Assembly (NCBI GenBank): GCA_041741095.1
Contig: JBGSKQ010000039.1
Coordinates: 1-64,000, forward strand
From: UBA6168 sp041741095
GTDB taxonomy: Bacteria; Bacteroidota; Bacteroidia; Chitinophagales; Saprospiraceae
Direction of reading: 5' to 3'
DNA: 64,000 bases
The notes under the pieces were generated by a model that ran no database searches, was not told the DNA's origin, and worked only from the letters and a program-made list of their open reading frames with translations. Position numbers and translations under genes: made by a program. Of this stretch, positions 8,117 to 15,813 are shown piece after piece. Position 1 is the first letter of the stretch; each line of letters opens with the position of its first letter.

Positions 8117-9559
8117 TCAAGTGTATTTGATGCACACATTTTTGGCTTCGGTAAAAAAGCGCAGCGCCTCCGTGCCGCCTTCCCTGCCCACGCCGGAATT
8201 TTTCACTCCGCCAAAAGGCGTCCGGAGATCCCGCAGCAGCCAGCAATTGATCCAAACAATGCCCGCTTGGATGCGCTCGGTTACCCTATTGGCACGACTG
8301 ATGTCTTGTGTCCAAATGGTGGAAGCGAGGCCGTATTCCACACCGTTGGCCAGGGCAATTGCTTCTTCTTCATTTTCAAAAGGTTGCAGCGTGACAACCG
8401 GCCCGAAAATCTCCTCCTGGTTCGTGCGGCAGGAATTGGACAAACCCTCTATGACGGCAGGGCTGAGGTAATACCCATTTGCCAAATCGCCAGATAGTTC
8501 CACCGTTTCGCCACCACAGAGGATGGTGCCGCCTTCTTCCCTGGCCAATTTTAAATAGGCCATCACTTTTTCTTTGTGTTGTTTTGAAACAAGCGCCCCC
8601 ATATTGGTATTTGGGTCAAACGGGTCGCCCACTTTCAATTGCTGTACCCGCCGCACCAGTTCATCCCGGAATTTTTCATACAATGGCCTTTCGATATAAA
8701 CCCTTGAACCACAGAGGCATATCTGTCCATTGTTGGCAAAGGAAGAGCGTATGGTGGTGCTGAGGGCTTCCTCGAAATTGCAGTCGGCAAAAATTAGGTT
8801 TGGGTTTTTGCCGCCCAGTTCGAGCGAGAGTTTTTTGAACATAGGCGCAGCCGTACGGGCGAGGATGCGCCCAGTGGCCGTGCCGCCCGTGAAGCTGATG
8901 GCCTTTATTTTCGGGTGCTCCACAATGGCCTGGCCAGCCTTGGGGCCGAGGCCGTGTACGATGTTCAGCACCCCCGGCGGAAGCCCTGCCTCCATGCAGA
9001 TTTTTGACAATAGAAAAGCTGTCATGGGCGTGAGTTCGGAGGGCTTGGCCACTACACAATTGCCAACGGCCAGGGCGGGCGCTATTTTCCAGGTAAACAA
9101 GTACAAAGGCAGGTTCCAGGGAGAAATACAGCCTACCACACCAATCGGTTGTCGCAGGGTAAAATTCACCGCCTGCCCTTCTACATGATGCGATTCCGAA
9201 CTGAAATGCAGGATGGCCGTTGCGAAAAAACGGAAATTCGCCTCGGCACGAGGTATGTCAACCGTGCGGGAAGTGGTGATGGCTTTTCCTGAGTCCCTGC
9301 TCTCCGCTTGAGCCAGTTCTTCCAGCCTTTCCCCTATCAGGTCGGCGATGCGGTGCATGATGCGGTAGCGTTCATTCAACCCGCAACTCGACCAACCGGG
9401 AAAGGCTTTTTCGGCTGCTTCGACGGCAGCCTGTACATCGGGGGCTTCGGAGTCGGGGATGTGGGAATAGACTTTCCCAAAGGAGGGATCGTAGTTGTCG
9501 AGGTAGTTGCCGGATTGGGCGGGGGTCAGGTGGCCGTTGATGTAGTTGTGGATGTGCAT
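8117..9559 (-). CDS. Aldehyde dehydrogenase, 2-aminomuconate/2-hydroxymuconate semialdehyde type
   Basis: This is an NAD(P)-dependent ALDH of usual length (480 aa from the preferred start). It shows the cofactor-site GFTGGT-like segment SFTGGTATGR, the general base Glu in LELGGKNPN, and the nucleophile Cys in NGQICLCGS. The C-terminal signature NCWLLRDLRTPFGG is characteristic of the ALDH8/aminomuconic semialdehyde group, which points to the kynurenine or meta-cleavage pathway. The substrate is inferred. The start MHIHNYING (9559) is preferred over the ATG 10 codons upstream (9589) because ALDHs of this group begin there. No other kynurenine-pathway gene is in view. Confidence 0.9.
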   Translation of the reverse strand: MHIHNYINGHLTPAQSGNYLDNYDPSFGKVYSHIPDSEAPDVQAAVEAAEKAFPGWSSCGLNERYRIMHRIADLIGERLEELAQAESRDSGKAITTSRTVDIPRAEANFRFFATAILHFSSESHHVEGQAVNFTLRQPIGVVGCISPWNLPLYLFTWKIAPALAVGNCVVAKPSELTPMTAFLLSKICMEAGLPPGVLNIVHGLGPKAGQAIVEHPKIKAISFTGGTATGRILARTAAPMFKKLSLELGGKNPNLIFADCNFEEALSTTIRSSFANNGQICLCGSRVYIERPLYEKFRDELVRRVQQLKVGDPFDPNTNMGALVSKQHKEKVMAYLKLAREEGGTILCGGETVELSGDLANGYYLSPAVIEGLSNSCRTNQEEIFGPVVTLQPFENEEEAIALANGVEYGLASTIWTQDISRANRVTERIQAGIVWINCWLLRDLRTPFGGVKNSGVGREGGTEALRFFTEAKNVCIKYT

Positions 9560-9606
9560 TGAAATCTTTCTTTCGGCCAAAACTTTCAATTTGGCCTACT
9601 GCTTTA

Positions 9607-9614
9607 TATTTTTG
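9607..9614 (+). promoter_or_regulatory. -7 box TATTTTTG upstream of the small-protein/HNH operon
   Basis: It matches TAnnTTTG and ends 17 nt before the ATG at 9632, giving a predicted leader of about 12 nt. No TTG stands at the usual -33 distance. Confidence 0.5.
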
Positions 9615-9631
9615 TACAAAACAAAGAAAAA

Positions 9632-9871
9632 ATGGCTACATCGTTATTAGCATTTGAAGAAGTGGCCGAGTTTATTGCCAGTCTTGATCCTGAGAAGTTA
9701 CTTACGCTCAAGCCTTCTGCTGCTGTGCAGAAAAGGGTGGAAGAATTAATTTACAAGAAAAAAGAAGACACTATAGACGAAGAAGAGCAATATGAACTTG
9801 AGCGTTACTTAGCATTGGAACATCTTATTGCTTTGGCAAAAGCCCGGGCAAGAATCAGGATAGCTGCATGA
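9632..9871 (+). CDS. Small helical protein coupled to an HNH endonuclease
   Basis: The 79-aa protein is predicted to be mostly helical. It has an acidic centre (DTIDEEEQYELERYLALEH) and a basic C-terminal helix (AKARARIRIA). Its stop codon overlaps the start of the HNH gene (ATGA at 9868-9871), so translation is probably coupled. From memory, similar 75-80-aa proteins precede HNH genes in many cyanobacteria and Bacteroidota. A partner or antitoxin role is inferred and unproven. There is no signal peptide or membrane segment. Confidence 0.8.
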   Translation: MATSLLAFEEVAEFIASLDPEKLLTLKPSAAVQKRVEELIYKKKEDTIDEEEQYELERYLALEHLIALAKARARIRIAA

Positions 9872-10278
9872 GCCGCAAAATCTCCCCTAAAATTCGTCAA
9901 ACGGTCGTAAGGAGGGCAAACTATTGCTGCGAGTATTGTAAAGTACACGAAGAAGATTTGTTTTACACTTTCCAAAGTAGAACACATTATCAGTTTAAAA
10001 CATGGCGGCTCATCTGACCTTGACAATTTGGCCTATGCCTGTTCAACTTGCAATCAAATAAGGGTACCGATTTGGGAACTTATCTATTTGACGATTCTCC
10101 AATTATTCGCATTTTTCATCCTCGACGGGACAAGTGGGAAGAACATTTTGAAATCCAAAATGGAGTTATTGAATCGAAAACTGATATTGGTGCTGCCACA
10201 ATAAAATTGCTTGGTTTAAATATTCCGGATAGAATCATTCTTCGTCAAATTTTAAGAAAAGCGAAAAGCTACCCATAA
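9868..10278 (+). pseudogene. HNH endonuclease gene broken by two compensating single-base frameshifts
   Basis: From ATG 9868 the frame reads MSRKISPKIRQTVVRRANYC, then CEYCKVHEEDLFYTFQ, and closes early. Removing one A near 9977 restores VEHIISLKHGGSSDL and DNLAYACSTCNQ. Adding one A near 10060 then restores NKGTDLGTYL, which runs to 10278. The repaired protein of about 136 aa has the complete HNH/CxxC fold: CEYC, VEHIISLKHGG, DNLA and CSTCN. Both errors sit in A-runs and cancel each other, so either a recent pseudogene or homopolymer sequencing errors fit. It abuts the convergent M28 gene. Confidence 0.85.
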
Positions 10279-11292
10279 TCAAAACCTCCCTGCCGCCTCC
10301 CGATACACCACTTCCAGCATAGTTTGTCCCACTGCCCTCAGCGTGCGCACGTCAATCACCTTCATATCGTCGTTGTGGGTATGCCAGTGGTCGCCGAAGC
10401 CCGTTTGGCTATTGGCGGGTTTGCCGATGATGTCAATCATGGGGATTTTGGCGATGGTGTTTACGAAGTAATGGTCGTCGGTGACGGCCCCCGCTTTTTC
10501 GTTGACAAAATAGTTGGTGTAGCCGAGGCTTTGGCCGAGGCTCCAGACTTTGTTCATCAACTCTGGGGCGAAGTTCATGGATACTGCTTCTTTCAGGAAG
10601 CGGGCGTTTTTGGCACCTACCATGTCGAGCAGGATGCCATATTTGGGGCGGTAGCCCGAAGGGAGGATGTTTTTTGACCAGTGCTGTGAACCCAGGCACC
10701 AAGTCTCCGGCTGTGGCTCGACGTCGTTGTCGTTGCCATGATCTTCGGCATCAAAAAGGATAAAATCAACGCCGATGTCGGCGGGGTTGGCCTGTAGCTG
10801 TCGGGCTATTTCAAGCAAGACACCCGTGCTGCTGCCGCCGTCGTCGGCGCCCAGGATAGGTTCGTTGCTGCGGTCAACGTTGAGGGGGGAGTCGGCGATG
10901 TGGCGGCTGTCCCAGTGCGAAGCGAGTAGGATACGCTTGGAAGCCGTCGGATTATACTGCGCAATGATGTTTACCCCATTGAGGACGGTGCCAGTGTATG
11001 CCTTTGCTTGAAATGGCTGCTCTACCACAGTGCAGCCAAAAGATTTAAACTGGTTGACAAGCCATTCCTTGCACTGCTTGTGGGCGGCGGTATTTGGCAC
11101 CCGTGGCCCGAAGGAAACCTGTTTTTCAACAAAATAAAAAGCCGAATCCCGCTCGAATTTAGGGACGGCAACAGGCTGCACAACAGGTGTTTCAGTAGTG
11201 GTTTTATTAGAGTTGTTGTCCCCTTTGCAATTGATATTTATAAAAATCAAAATGACCGAAGAGACAAATAACAATGGCTTAATTAGCTGCAT
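10279..11292 (-). CDS. M28 family zinc peptidase / glutaminyl-peptide cyclotransferase-like lipoprotein
   Basis: The N-terminal signal ends in a lipobox (ININC, Cys23), so the protein is lipid-anchored. The M28 core shows the expected metal ligands: ASHWDSR (His), GADDGGSS (Asp), LFDAEDHG (Glu) and FGDHWHTHNDD (His), in the order seen in secreted glutaminyl cyclases and M28 aminopeptidases. Sequence alone does not separate N-terminal pyroglutamate formation from peptidase activity; QC-like is slightly favoured by the FDAEDHG block. The start lies 1 nt after the stop of the DUF4199 gene, so the two form an operon. Confidence 0.88.
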   Translation of the reverse strand: MQLIKPLLFVSSVILIFININCKGDNNSNKTTTETPVVQPVAVPKFERDSAFYFVEKQVSFGPRVPNTAAHKQCKEWLVNQFKSFGCTVVEQPFQAKAYTGTVLNGVNIIAQYNPTASKRILLASHWDSRHIADSPLNVDRSNEPILGADDGGSSTGVLLEIARQLQANPADIGVDFILFDAEDHGNDNDVEPQPETWCLGSQHWSKNILPSGYRPKYGILLDMVGAKNARFLKEAVSMNFAPELMNKVWSLGQSLGYTNYFVNEKAGAVTDDHYFVNTIAKIPMIDIIGKPANSQTGFGDHWHTHNDDMKVIDVRTLRAVGQTMLEVVYREAAGRF

Positions 11293-11293
11293 A

Positions 11294-11752
11294 TCAAACT
11301 GCGCTTTTTTTGGTAAATATTGGAATAACCAGCGAAAACAACAGCCCCATCACGATGGCCGAAATCACGTGTTGTTTCAGGAAGCTCCCGTAGGGATCAA
11401 TGCCAATGCTGCCCTCGCTGCTTTTCTCGGCAAGGATATGAACGAAATCGGGATTGATCAATTTTGCAAAAACGTAAATCAGCAGGGTACTGATGGGGAT
11501 GAAAATAAGCGTCATGATGGCGGCTGCCCAAAAGCCTTCCCGCCACGTCATTACTTCGTTGTAATCAGTTTCACGCTTTTCACGGCAGAACATGTAGTAA
11601 ACCACAATGAAAATGATGATGGAGGCTGAAATGTCCACGATGGCCCAGGTAGAAAAGTTTTCAGCCGTTTGCAAGCCCAATAATTTTTCGATGGTGAGCC
11701 ATATAAAAAGCACGATGGAGGCGATGATCGCCCATTTAGTTTCCGCTCTCAT
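11294..11752 (-). CDS. DUF4199 domain membrane protein
   Basis: This is a small protein of about 152 aa with four predicted membrane helices: KWAIIASIVLFIWLTIEKLL, STWAIVDISASIIIFIVVYY, WAAAIMTLIFIPISTLLIYV and VISAIVMGLLFSLVIPIF. The layout fits DUF4199, which is common in Bacteroidota and of unknown function. The start MRAETKW at 11752 is chosen because the in-frame reading upstream runs through a MITE (11773-11932) and carries no family similarity. It leads the M28 gene in an operon. Confidence 0.85.
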   Translation of the reverse strand: MRAETKWAIIASIVLFIWLTIEKLLGLQTAENFSTWAIVDISASIIIFIVVYYMFCREKRETDYNEVMTWREGFWAAAIMTLIFIPISTLLIYVFAKLINPDFVHILAEKSSEGSIGIDPYGSFLKQHVISAIVMGLLFSLVIPIFTKKSAV

Positions 11753-11772
11753 GTCAGTTGTTTTTTCGTTAA

Positions 11773-11932
11773 GAGCTTGTTTGAGATTTGGTGCTTGAGG
11801 CAAAAACGAGCCATTTTTCGTCAGTTTTTTATCTTTTTGAAGGCGCATAGTGGCGCTACGCAACTGAAAAAAGGTGAAAAAAAGGCGGAAAAGAGCCGTT
11901 TTTGGCCAAGTGACCAAATCGCAAACAAGCTC
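11773..11932. mobile_element. 160-bp MITE with 18-bp terminal inverted repeats, IS5-like ends
   Basis: The left end GAGCTTGTTTGAGATTTGGT and the right end ACCAAATCGCAAACAAGCTC are inverted repeats with one mismatch. The interior continues as an imperfect palindrome to a centre near 11853, so the element folds into one long hairpin. It is flanked by TAA at 11770-11772 and at 11933-11935, a 3-bp TNA-type target duplication as made by some IS5-family groups. No transposase is encoded. It lies just upstream of the DUF4199 start and may alter that promoter. No second copy is seen in this window. Confidence 0.8.
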
Positions 11933-12037
11933 TAATAAAAAGTTGGCGCTTAAAGGTAGCAAGAAAGTTCAAAGAATTGGGGTGGCCAGAACTTCAACTG
12001 TGCCGCACGAAATAAGATCCTACCGTTTCATTTCTGT

Positions 12038-12068
12038 TTTGTAGCGCCGTTTTTTCCTCCTACCTTTG
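12038..12068 (+). promoter_or_regulatory. Consensus Bacteroidota promoter for the carB leader
   Basis: TTTG (12038-12041), a spacer of 19 nt and TACCTTTG (12061-12068) form a full -33/-7 pair. Transcription should start near 12073. The transcript then meets a terminator hairpin within 20-60 nt, before carB. Confidence 0.75.
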
Positions 12069-12089
12069 CGCCCCGAAAGCTCAGAAGCC

Positions 12090-12131
12090 AGACTTCCCAC
12101 ACGCCGTAAGGTGCGTCGGAAGTCTTTTTTT
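12090..12131 (+). terminator. Leader terminator (possible attenuator) upstream of carB
   Basis: AGACTTCC (12090-12097) pairs with GGAAGTCT (12118-12125), with further pairing inside (ACGCC/GGTGCGT-like) and a run of seven T ending at 12131. It lies between the promoter at 12038-12068 and the carB ATG at 12234. It could be an attenuator or the end of a small RNA of about 60 nt. I could not find a convincing antiterminator. Confidence 0.7.
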
Positions 12132-12233
12132 AAAAACCAATATGAAAAATCATGAGACAGGAGTGGCTGATGAAAGTAGCTTTGTACCCTCTCACCTTTC
12201 TCACCTTCTCACTTCTCGCTTCTATTTTTTACC

Positions 12234-15050
12234 ATGCCTAAAGACAATTCCATTAAATCCGTCCTCATTATCGGTTCCGGTCCCATCATCATCGGCCAAG
12301 CCTGCGAATTCGACTATTCCGGTTCACAGGCCAGCCGCTCGCTGCGGGAAGAGGGCATCGAAGTGACCCTTGTCAACTCCAATCCGGCCACCATCATGAC
12401 TGACCCGGTGACGGCGGATCATATTTACTTGTTGCCGCTGACCCCCCAGAGTATTGAACATATTTTGCAGGAAAGGCAAATAGACGCCGTGCTGCCCACG
12501 ATGGGTGGCCAAACCGCCCTCAACCTCGCCATAGAAGTAGAGAATTTGGGCATTTGGAAAAAATATAACGTGCGAATGATTGGCGTTGACATTGACGCCA
12601 TTGAACTGACGGAAAACCGGGAAGCTTTCCGCCTCCACATGATCAACCAGGGCTTGGGAGTGGCCCCCTCCAAAATCGCCAATTCATTTTTGGAAGGCAA
12701 GGAAGCGGCGCAGAAAATCGGGTATCCACTTGTCATACGCCCATCTTATACCCTGGGTGGGTCTGGGGCAGGCTTTGTTCACCGGGAAGAAGATTTTGAC
12801 GAGGCGCTCCGCCGGGGCCTTACCATGTCGCCTACGCACGAGGTGCTGGTGGAAAAAGCGGTGCTCGGTTGGAAGGAATTTGAACTGGAACTGCTGCGGG
12901 ATGCCAACGATAACGTGGTCATCATTTGTGTGGTGGAAAACCTCGATCCAATGGGTATCCATACTGGCGACAGTATTACCATCGCTCCCGCCATGACGCT
13001 TTCGGACACGGCCTACCAACGGATGCGCAACCAAAGCATACAGGCCATGCGTTCCTTGGGCAACTTTGCCGGCGGCTGCAATATCCAATTCGCCCTTAAC
13101 CCCGAAACGGAAGATTTGATAGTGATTGAAATCAACCCAAGGGTGAGCCGCTCTTCCGCTTTGGCGAGCAAGGCTACGGGCTATCCGATTGCAAAAATTT
13201 CCGCCAAACTGGCCATCGGCTACTACCTGGACGAACTGAAAAACCAGATTACCAAAAATACCAGCGCTTTTTTTGAGCCAACACTTGACTATGTGATAGT
13301 AAAAATGCCACGCTGGAATTTTGCCAAATTCCCCGGCTCCGATCCACGCCTTGGTTTGCAAATGAAATCGGTGGGCGAAGTGATGGCTATTGGCCGCAAT
13401 TTCCTCGAAGCCCTGCAAAAAGCGTGTCAGGGTCTAGAAAACAGCCGCATGGGACTGGGGGCAGACATCAAGGAATGGGTACGCACCGAGGACATTTTGA
13501 AACGCCTGGAAGAAGCCACAGAAGACCGTATTTTTCGATTGAAAGATGCCCTGCGGCTGGGCGTTCCTGAAAAAACCATCCATAAACTGACGAAGATTGA
13601 CCCTTGGTTTATTAAGCAAATAAAACGGCTCGTGGATATGGAACATGAGTTGATCCGCTACAATGTGCCGGACGACATCCCTGAGCCGTTTTTCCGGGAG
13701 ATGAAGGAAGTAGGTTACTCCGACGCCCAAATCGCCTGGGTGATGCGGGTGAAAGAAGACGAAGTGACCAAGGCCAGGAAGAAACTCGAAATCCGCCGAA
13801 CCTACAAAATGGTGGACACCTGTGCCGCTGAGTTTGAGGCGCAGACGCCTTATTTCTACTCCACTTTTGACTCCGAAAACGAAAGCATCCCTTCCGATAA
13901 AAAGAAGGTGATCGTACTAGGGTCCGGCCCCAACCGCATTGGCCAGGGCATTGAGTTTGACTATTGTTGCGTTCACGGGGTGCTGGCCATCAAGGAAGTG
14001 GGCTATGAAGCCATCATGGTCAATTGCAACCCTGAGACGGTTTCAACTGATTTCGATGTGGCAGATAAACTGTATTTCGAGCCTGTGTTTTGGGAGCATT
14101 TGGAAGAAATCATCGAACTGGAAAAACCAGAGGGCATTATCGTCCAATTGGGCGGCCAAACGGCGTTGAAGCTGGCGGAAACTTTTTACAAAAAAGGCAT
14201 CCCCATCATTGGTACCAGCTTTGAAAACATGGACTTGGCGGAAGATCGTGGAGCCTTTTCCAACCTGCTGAAAGAACTGGAAATACCTTATCCAAAATAT
14301 GGCGTTGCACACGACGCCACAGAGGCGCTTCGCATTGCCAACGAGATCAACTACCCCGTGCTGGTGCGCCCCAGCTACGTGCTTGGCGGCCAGGACATGC
14401 GCATCGTGATCAACGACAAGGAACTGGAGCAGCATGTGCTCCATATTTTCAAGCACATGCCCGACAACAAGGTACTCATTGACCACTTCCTCGACAGGGC
14501 TAAAGAAGCTGAGATTGACGCTATTTGCGACGGCGACGAAGTGCATATAATGGGCATCATGGAACACATCGAACCTGCGGGCATACACTCTGGCGACAGC
14601 AACGCCGTCCTGCCAACCTACAGCCTTTCCGTCAACTCAGTGAACAACATGGTGGAAATAGCTAAACAACTGGCCAAGGCGTTGAATATCAAGGGTTTGA
14701 TTAATATTCAATTTGCCATTAAAGACGAAAAAGTGTATGTGATAGAGGCAAACCCACGTGCCAGCCGCACCACGCCTTTCATCGCCAAGGCTTACGGTGT
14801 GCCCTATCTGAACATCGCTACGAAAGTGATGCTCGGCACCCACAAGTTGAAAGATTTCCAGATAAAGCCACAACCAAAAGGCTTTGCCATCAAGGTGCCG
14901 GTGTTCAGTTTCAGCAAATTCCCCGGCGTGAACAAAGACTTGGGGCCGGAGATGAAATCTACGGGCGAAGCGATACAATTCATCCGGGATTTGAGCGATC
15001 CGTTCTTTAGGGAGTTGGATAATAACAGGAATATGTATTTGACGAGATAA
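12234..15050 (+). CDS. carB: Carbamoyl-phosphate synthase large subunit, short form without MGS domain
   Basis: CarB makes carbamoyl phosphate from bicarbonate, glutamine-derived ammonia and two ATP for pyrimidine and arginine synthesis. Both ATP-grasp halves are intact: IGSGPIIIGQACEFDYSG at the N-terminus, repeated as LGSGPNRIGQGIEFDYCC, with metal-site EINPRVSRSSALASKATG and EANPRASRTTPFIAKAYG. At 938 aa it stops after GPEMKSTGEAIQFI and lacks the roughly 130-residue C-terminal allosteric MGS domain of the E. coli enzyme. Short CarB is known from flavobacteria, so this need not be truncation. carA is not adjacent. CTCAC-type words (12196-12228) precede the ATG. Confidence 0.97.
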   Translation: MPKDNSIKSVLIIGSGPIIIGQACEFDYSGSQASRSLREEGIEVTLVNSNPATIMTDPVTADHIYLLPLTPQSIEHILQERQIDAVLPTMGGQTALNLAIEVENLGIWKKYNVRMIGVDIDAIELTENREAFRLHMINQGLGVAPSKIANSFLEGKEAAQKIGYPLVIRPSYTLGGSGAGFVHREEDFDEALRRGLTMSPTHEVLVEKAVLGWKEFELELLRDANDNVVIICVVENLDPMGIHTGDSITIAPAMTLSDTAYQRMRNQSIQAMRSLGNFAGGCNIQFALNPETEDLIVIEINPRVSRSSALASKATGYPIAKISAKLAIGYYLDELKNQITKNTSAFFEPTLDYVIVKMPRWNFAKFPGSDPRLGLQMKSVGEVMAIGRNFLEALQKACQGLENSRMGLGADIKEWVRTEDILKRLEEATEDRIFRLKDALRLGVPEKTIHKLTKIDPWFIKQIKRLVDMEHELIRYNVPDDIPEPFFREMKEVGYSDAQIAWVMRVKEDEVTKARKKLEIRRTYKMVDTCAAEFEAQTPYFYSTFDSENESIPSDKKKVIVLGSGPNRIGQGIEFDYCCVHGVLAIKEVGYEAIMVNCNPETVSTDFDVADKLYFEPVFWEHLEEIIELEKPEGIIVQLGGQTALKLAETFYKKGIPIIGTSFENMDLAEDRGAFSNLLKELEIPYPKYGVAHDATEALRIANEINYPVLVRPSYVLGGQDMRIVINDKELEQHVLHIFKHMPDNKVLIDHFLDRAKEAEIDAICDGDEVHIMGIMEHIEPAGIHSGDSNAVLPTYSLSVNSVNNMVEIAKQLAKALNIKGLINIQFAIKDEKVYVIEANPRASRTTPFIAKAYGVPYLNIATKVMLGTHKLKDFQIKPQPKGFAIKVPVFSFSKFPGVNKDLGPEMKSTGEAIQFIRDLSDPFFRELDNNRNMYLTR

Positions 15051-15060
15051 GCAATAACAG

Positions 15061-15102
15061 GAAATAGCGAAAATGGCTTCGCCAAACCATTTTCGCTATT
15101 TC
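15061..15102. terminator. Bidirectional hairpin between carB and the convergent methyltransferase gene
   Basis: Bases 15061-15076 pair perfectly with 15087-15102 (16 bp, GAAATAGCGAAAATGG and its complement) around a 10-nt loop. The stem is AT-rich at its base, so it can serve both convergent genes. Confidence 0.75.
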
Positions 15103-15692
15103 TAAACCCACCTCCCCACCTTCTTTTCATATTCCAAATAAGCGCTCCCGTGCACCTTTCTCAAATACACCTCCTCCAGCCTTACTTGTATTTGCAAAAC
15201 CACATAAGTCAGTAAAAAAACAGCAAATGTCAGCGCATTGGGCAGGGCCAGGAACAGACCCACCATCGTTGTCAACATGCCCAAGAAAATGGGATTGCGG
15301 GAAAATTTAAAAACGCCTGTCGTTACGAGTTCCGTTTTTTGTTTTTCATCAAAGCCCACCCGCCAGGAGCGGCTCATTTGTATTTGGGCAAAAACAATGA
15401 ACAACAGGGAACAGTGCAGCAAAACGAGGCCGCTCCATTTAACCCAATTACCTTCTAAAAAATAGGCAGGCAGCAAATAAGGCCGCCAAGTTGGAACAAA
15501 AGCATTTATCAACAAAACCAGCAGCGACATCAGAAAAAGCAGGCGGAAAACCTTGCCGATGAAGCCCTGTGCCGAGTCGTCGTTGGGCACGACAAATGCC
15601 TTTTGGCCTGTTTGCCGCATGAGCCGCCAGTGGGGCAAGGCCATTGTGAGTAACAAATACACAAAGAAGAAAAGGAGAAGATAATATTTCAT
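15102..15692 (-). CDS. Isoprenylcysteine carboxyl methyltransferase (ICMT/PEMT-like) family membrane protein
   Basis: The 196-aa protein has about five membrane helices. Its C-terminal half carries the ICMT/PEMT methyltransferase pattern: TGVFKFSRNPIFLG, then a helix, then a terminal Glu-rich segment (VRLEEVYLRKVHGSAYLEYEKKVGRW), which binds S-adenosylmethionine in relatives. In bacteria the natural substrate is unknown; a lipid or small membrane amine is possible. It stands alone and converges with carB. Confidence 0.85.
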   Translation of the reverse strand: MKYYLLLFFFVYLLLTMALPHWRLMRQTGQKAFVVPNDDSAQGFIGKVFRLLFLMSLLVLLINAFVPTWRPYLLPAYFLEGNWVKWSGLVLLHCSLLFIVFAQIQMSRSWRVGFDEKQKTELVTTGVFKFSRNPIFLGMLTTMVGLFLALPNALTFAVFLLTYVVLQIQVRLEEVYLRKVHGSAYLEYEKKVGRWV

Positions 15693-15749
15693 TTGACCCG
15701 TTCATTTAAACAATGGCAATTTAGCGCTCTTCGGAAAACCCGCCTTACA

Positions 15750-15757
15750 TATCTTTG
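15750..15757 (+). promoter_or_regulatory. -7 box TATCTTTG upstream of mqnC
   Basis: It matches TAnnTTTG and lies 56 nt before the mqnC ATG. No TTG is seen at the expected -33 distance. Confidence 0.45.
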
Positions 15758-15813
15758 TTCTCCTTTTACAAAATCCCATTCTACCATTTGTTATCCTTCA
15801 TTCAATCATTCGT

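Noticed and set aside
9632..10278. Restriction-modification or CRISPR effector locus around the HNH gene
   Set aside because: No methyltransferase, Cas gene or repeat array is near. Neighbours are an aldehyde dehydrogenase and an M28 peptidase gene.
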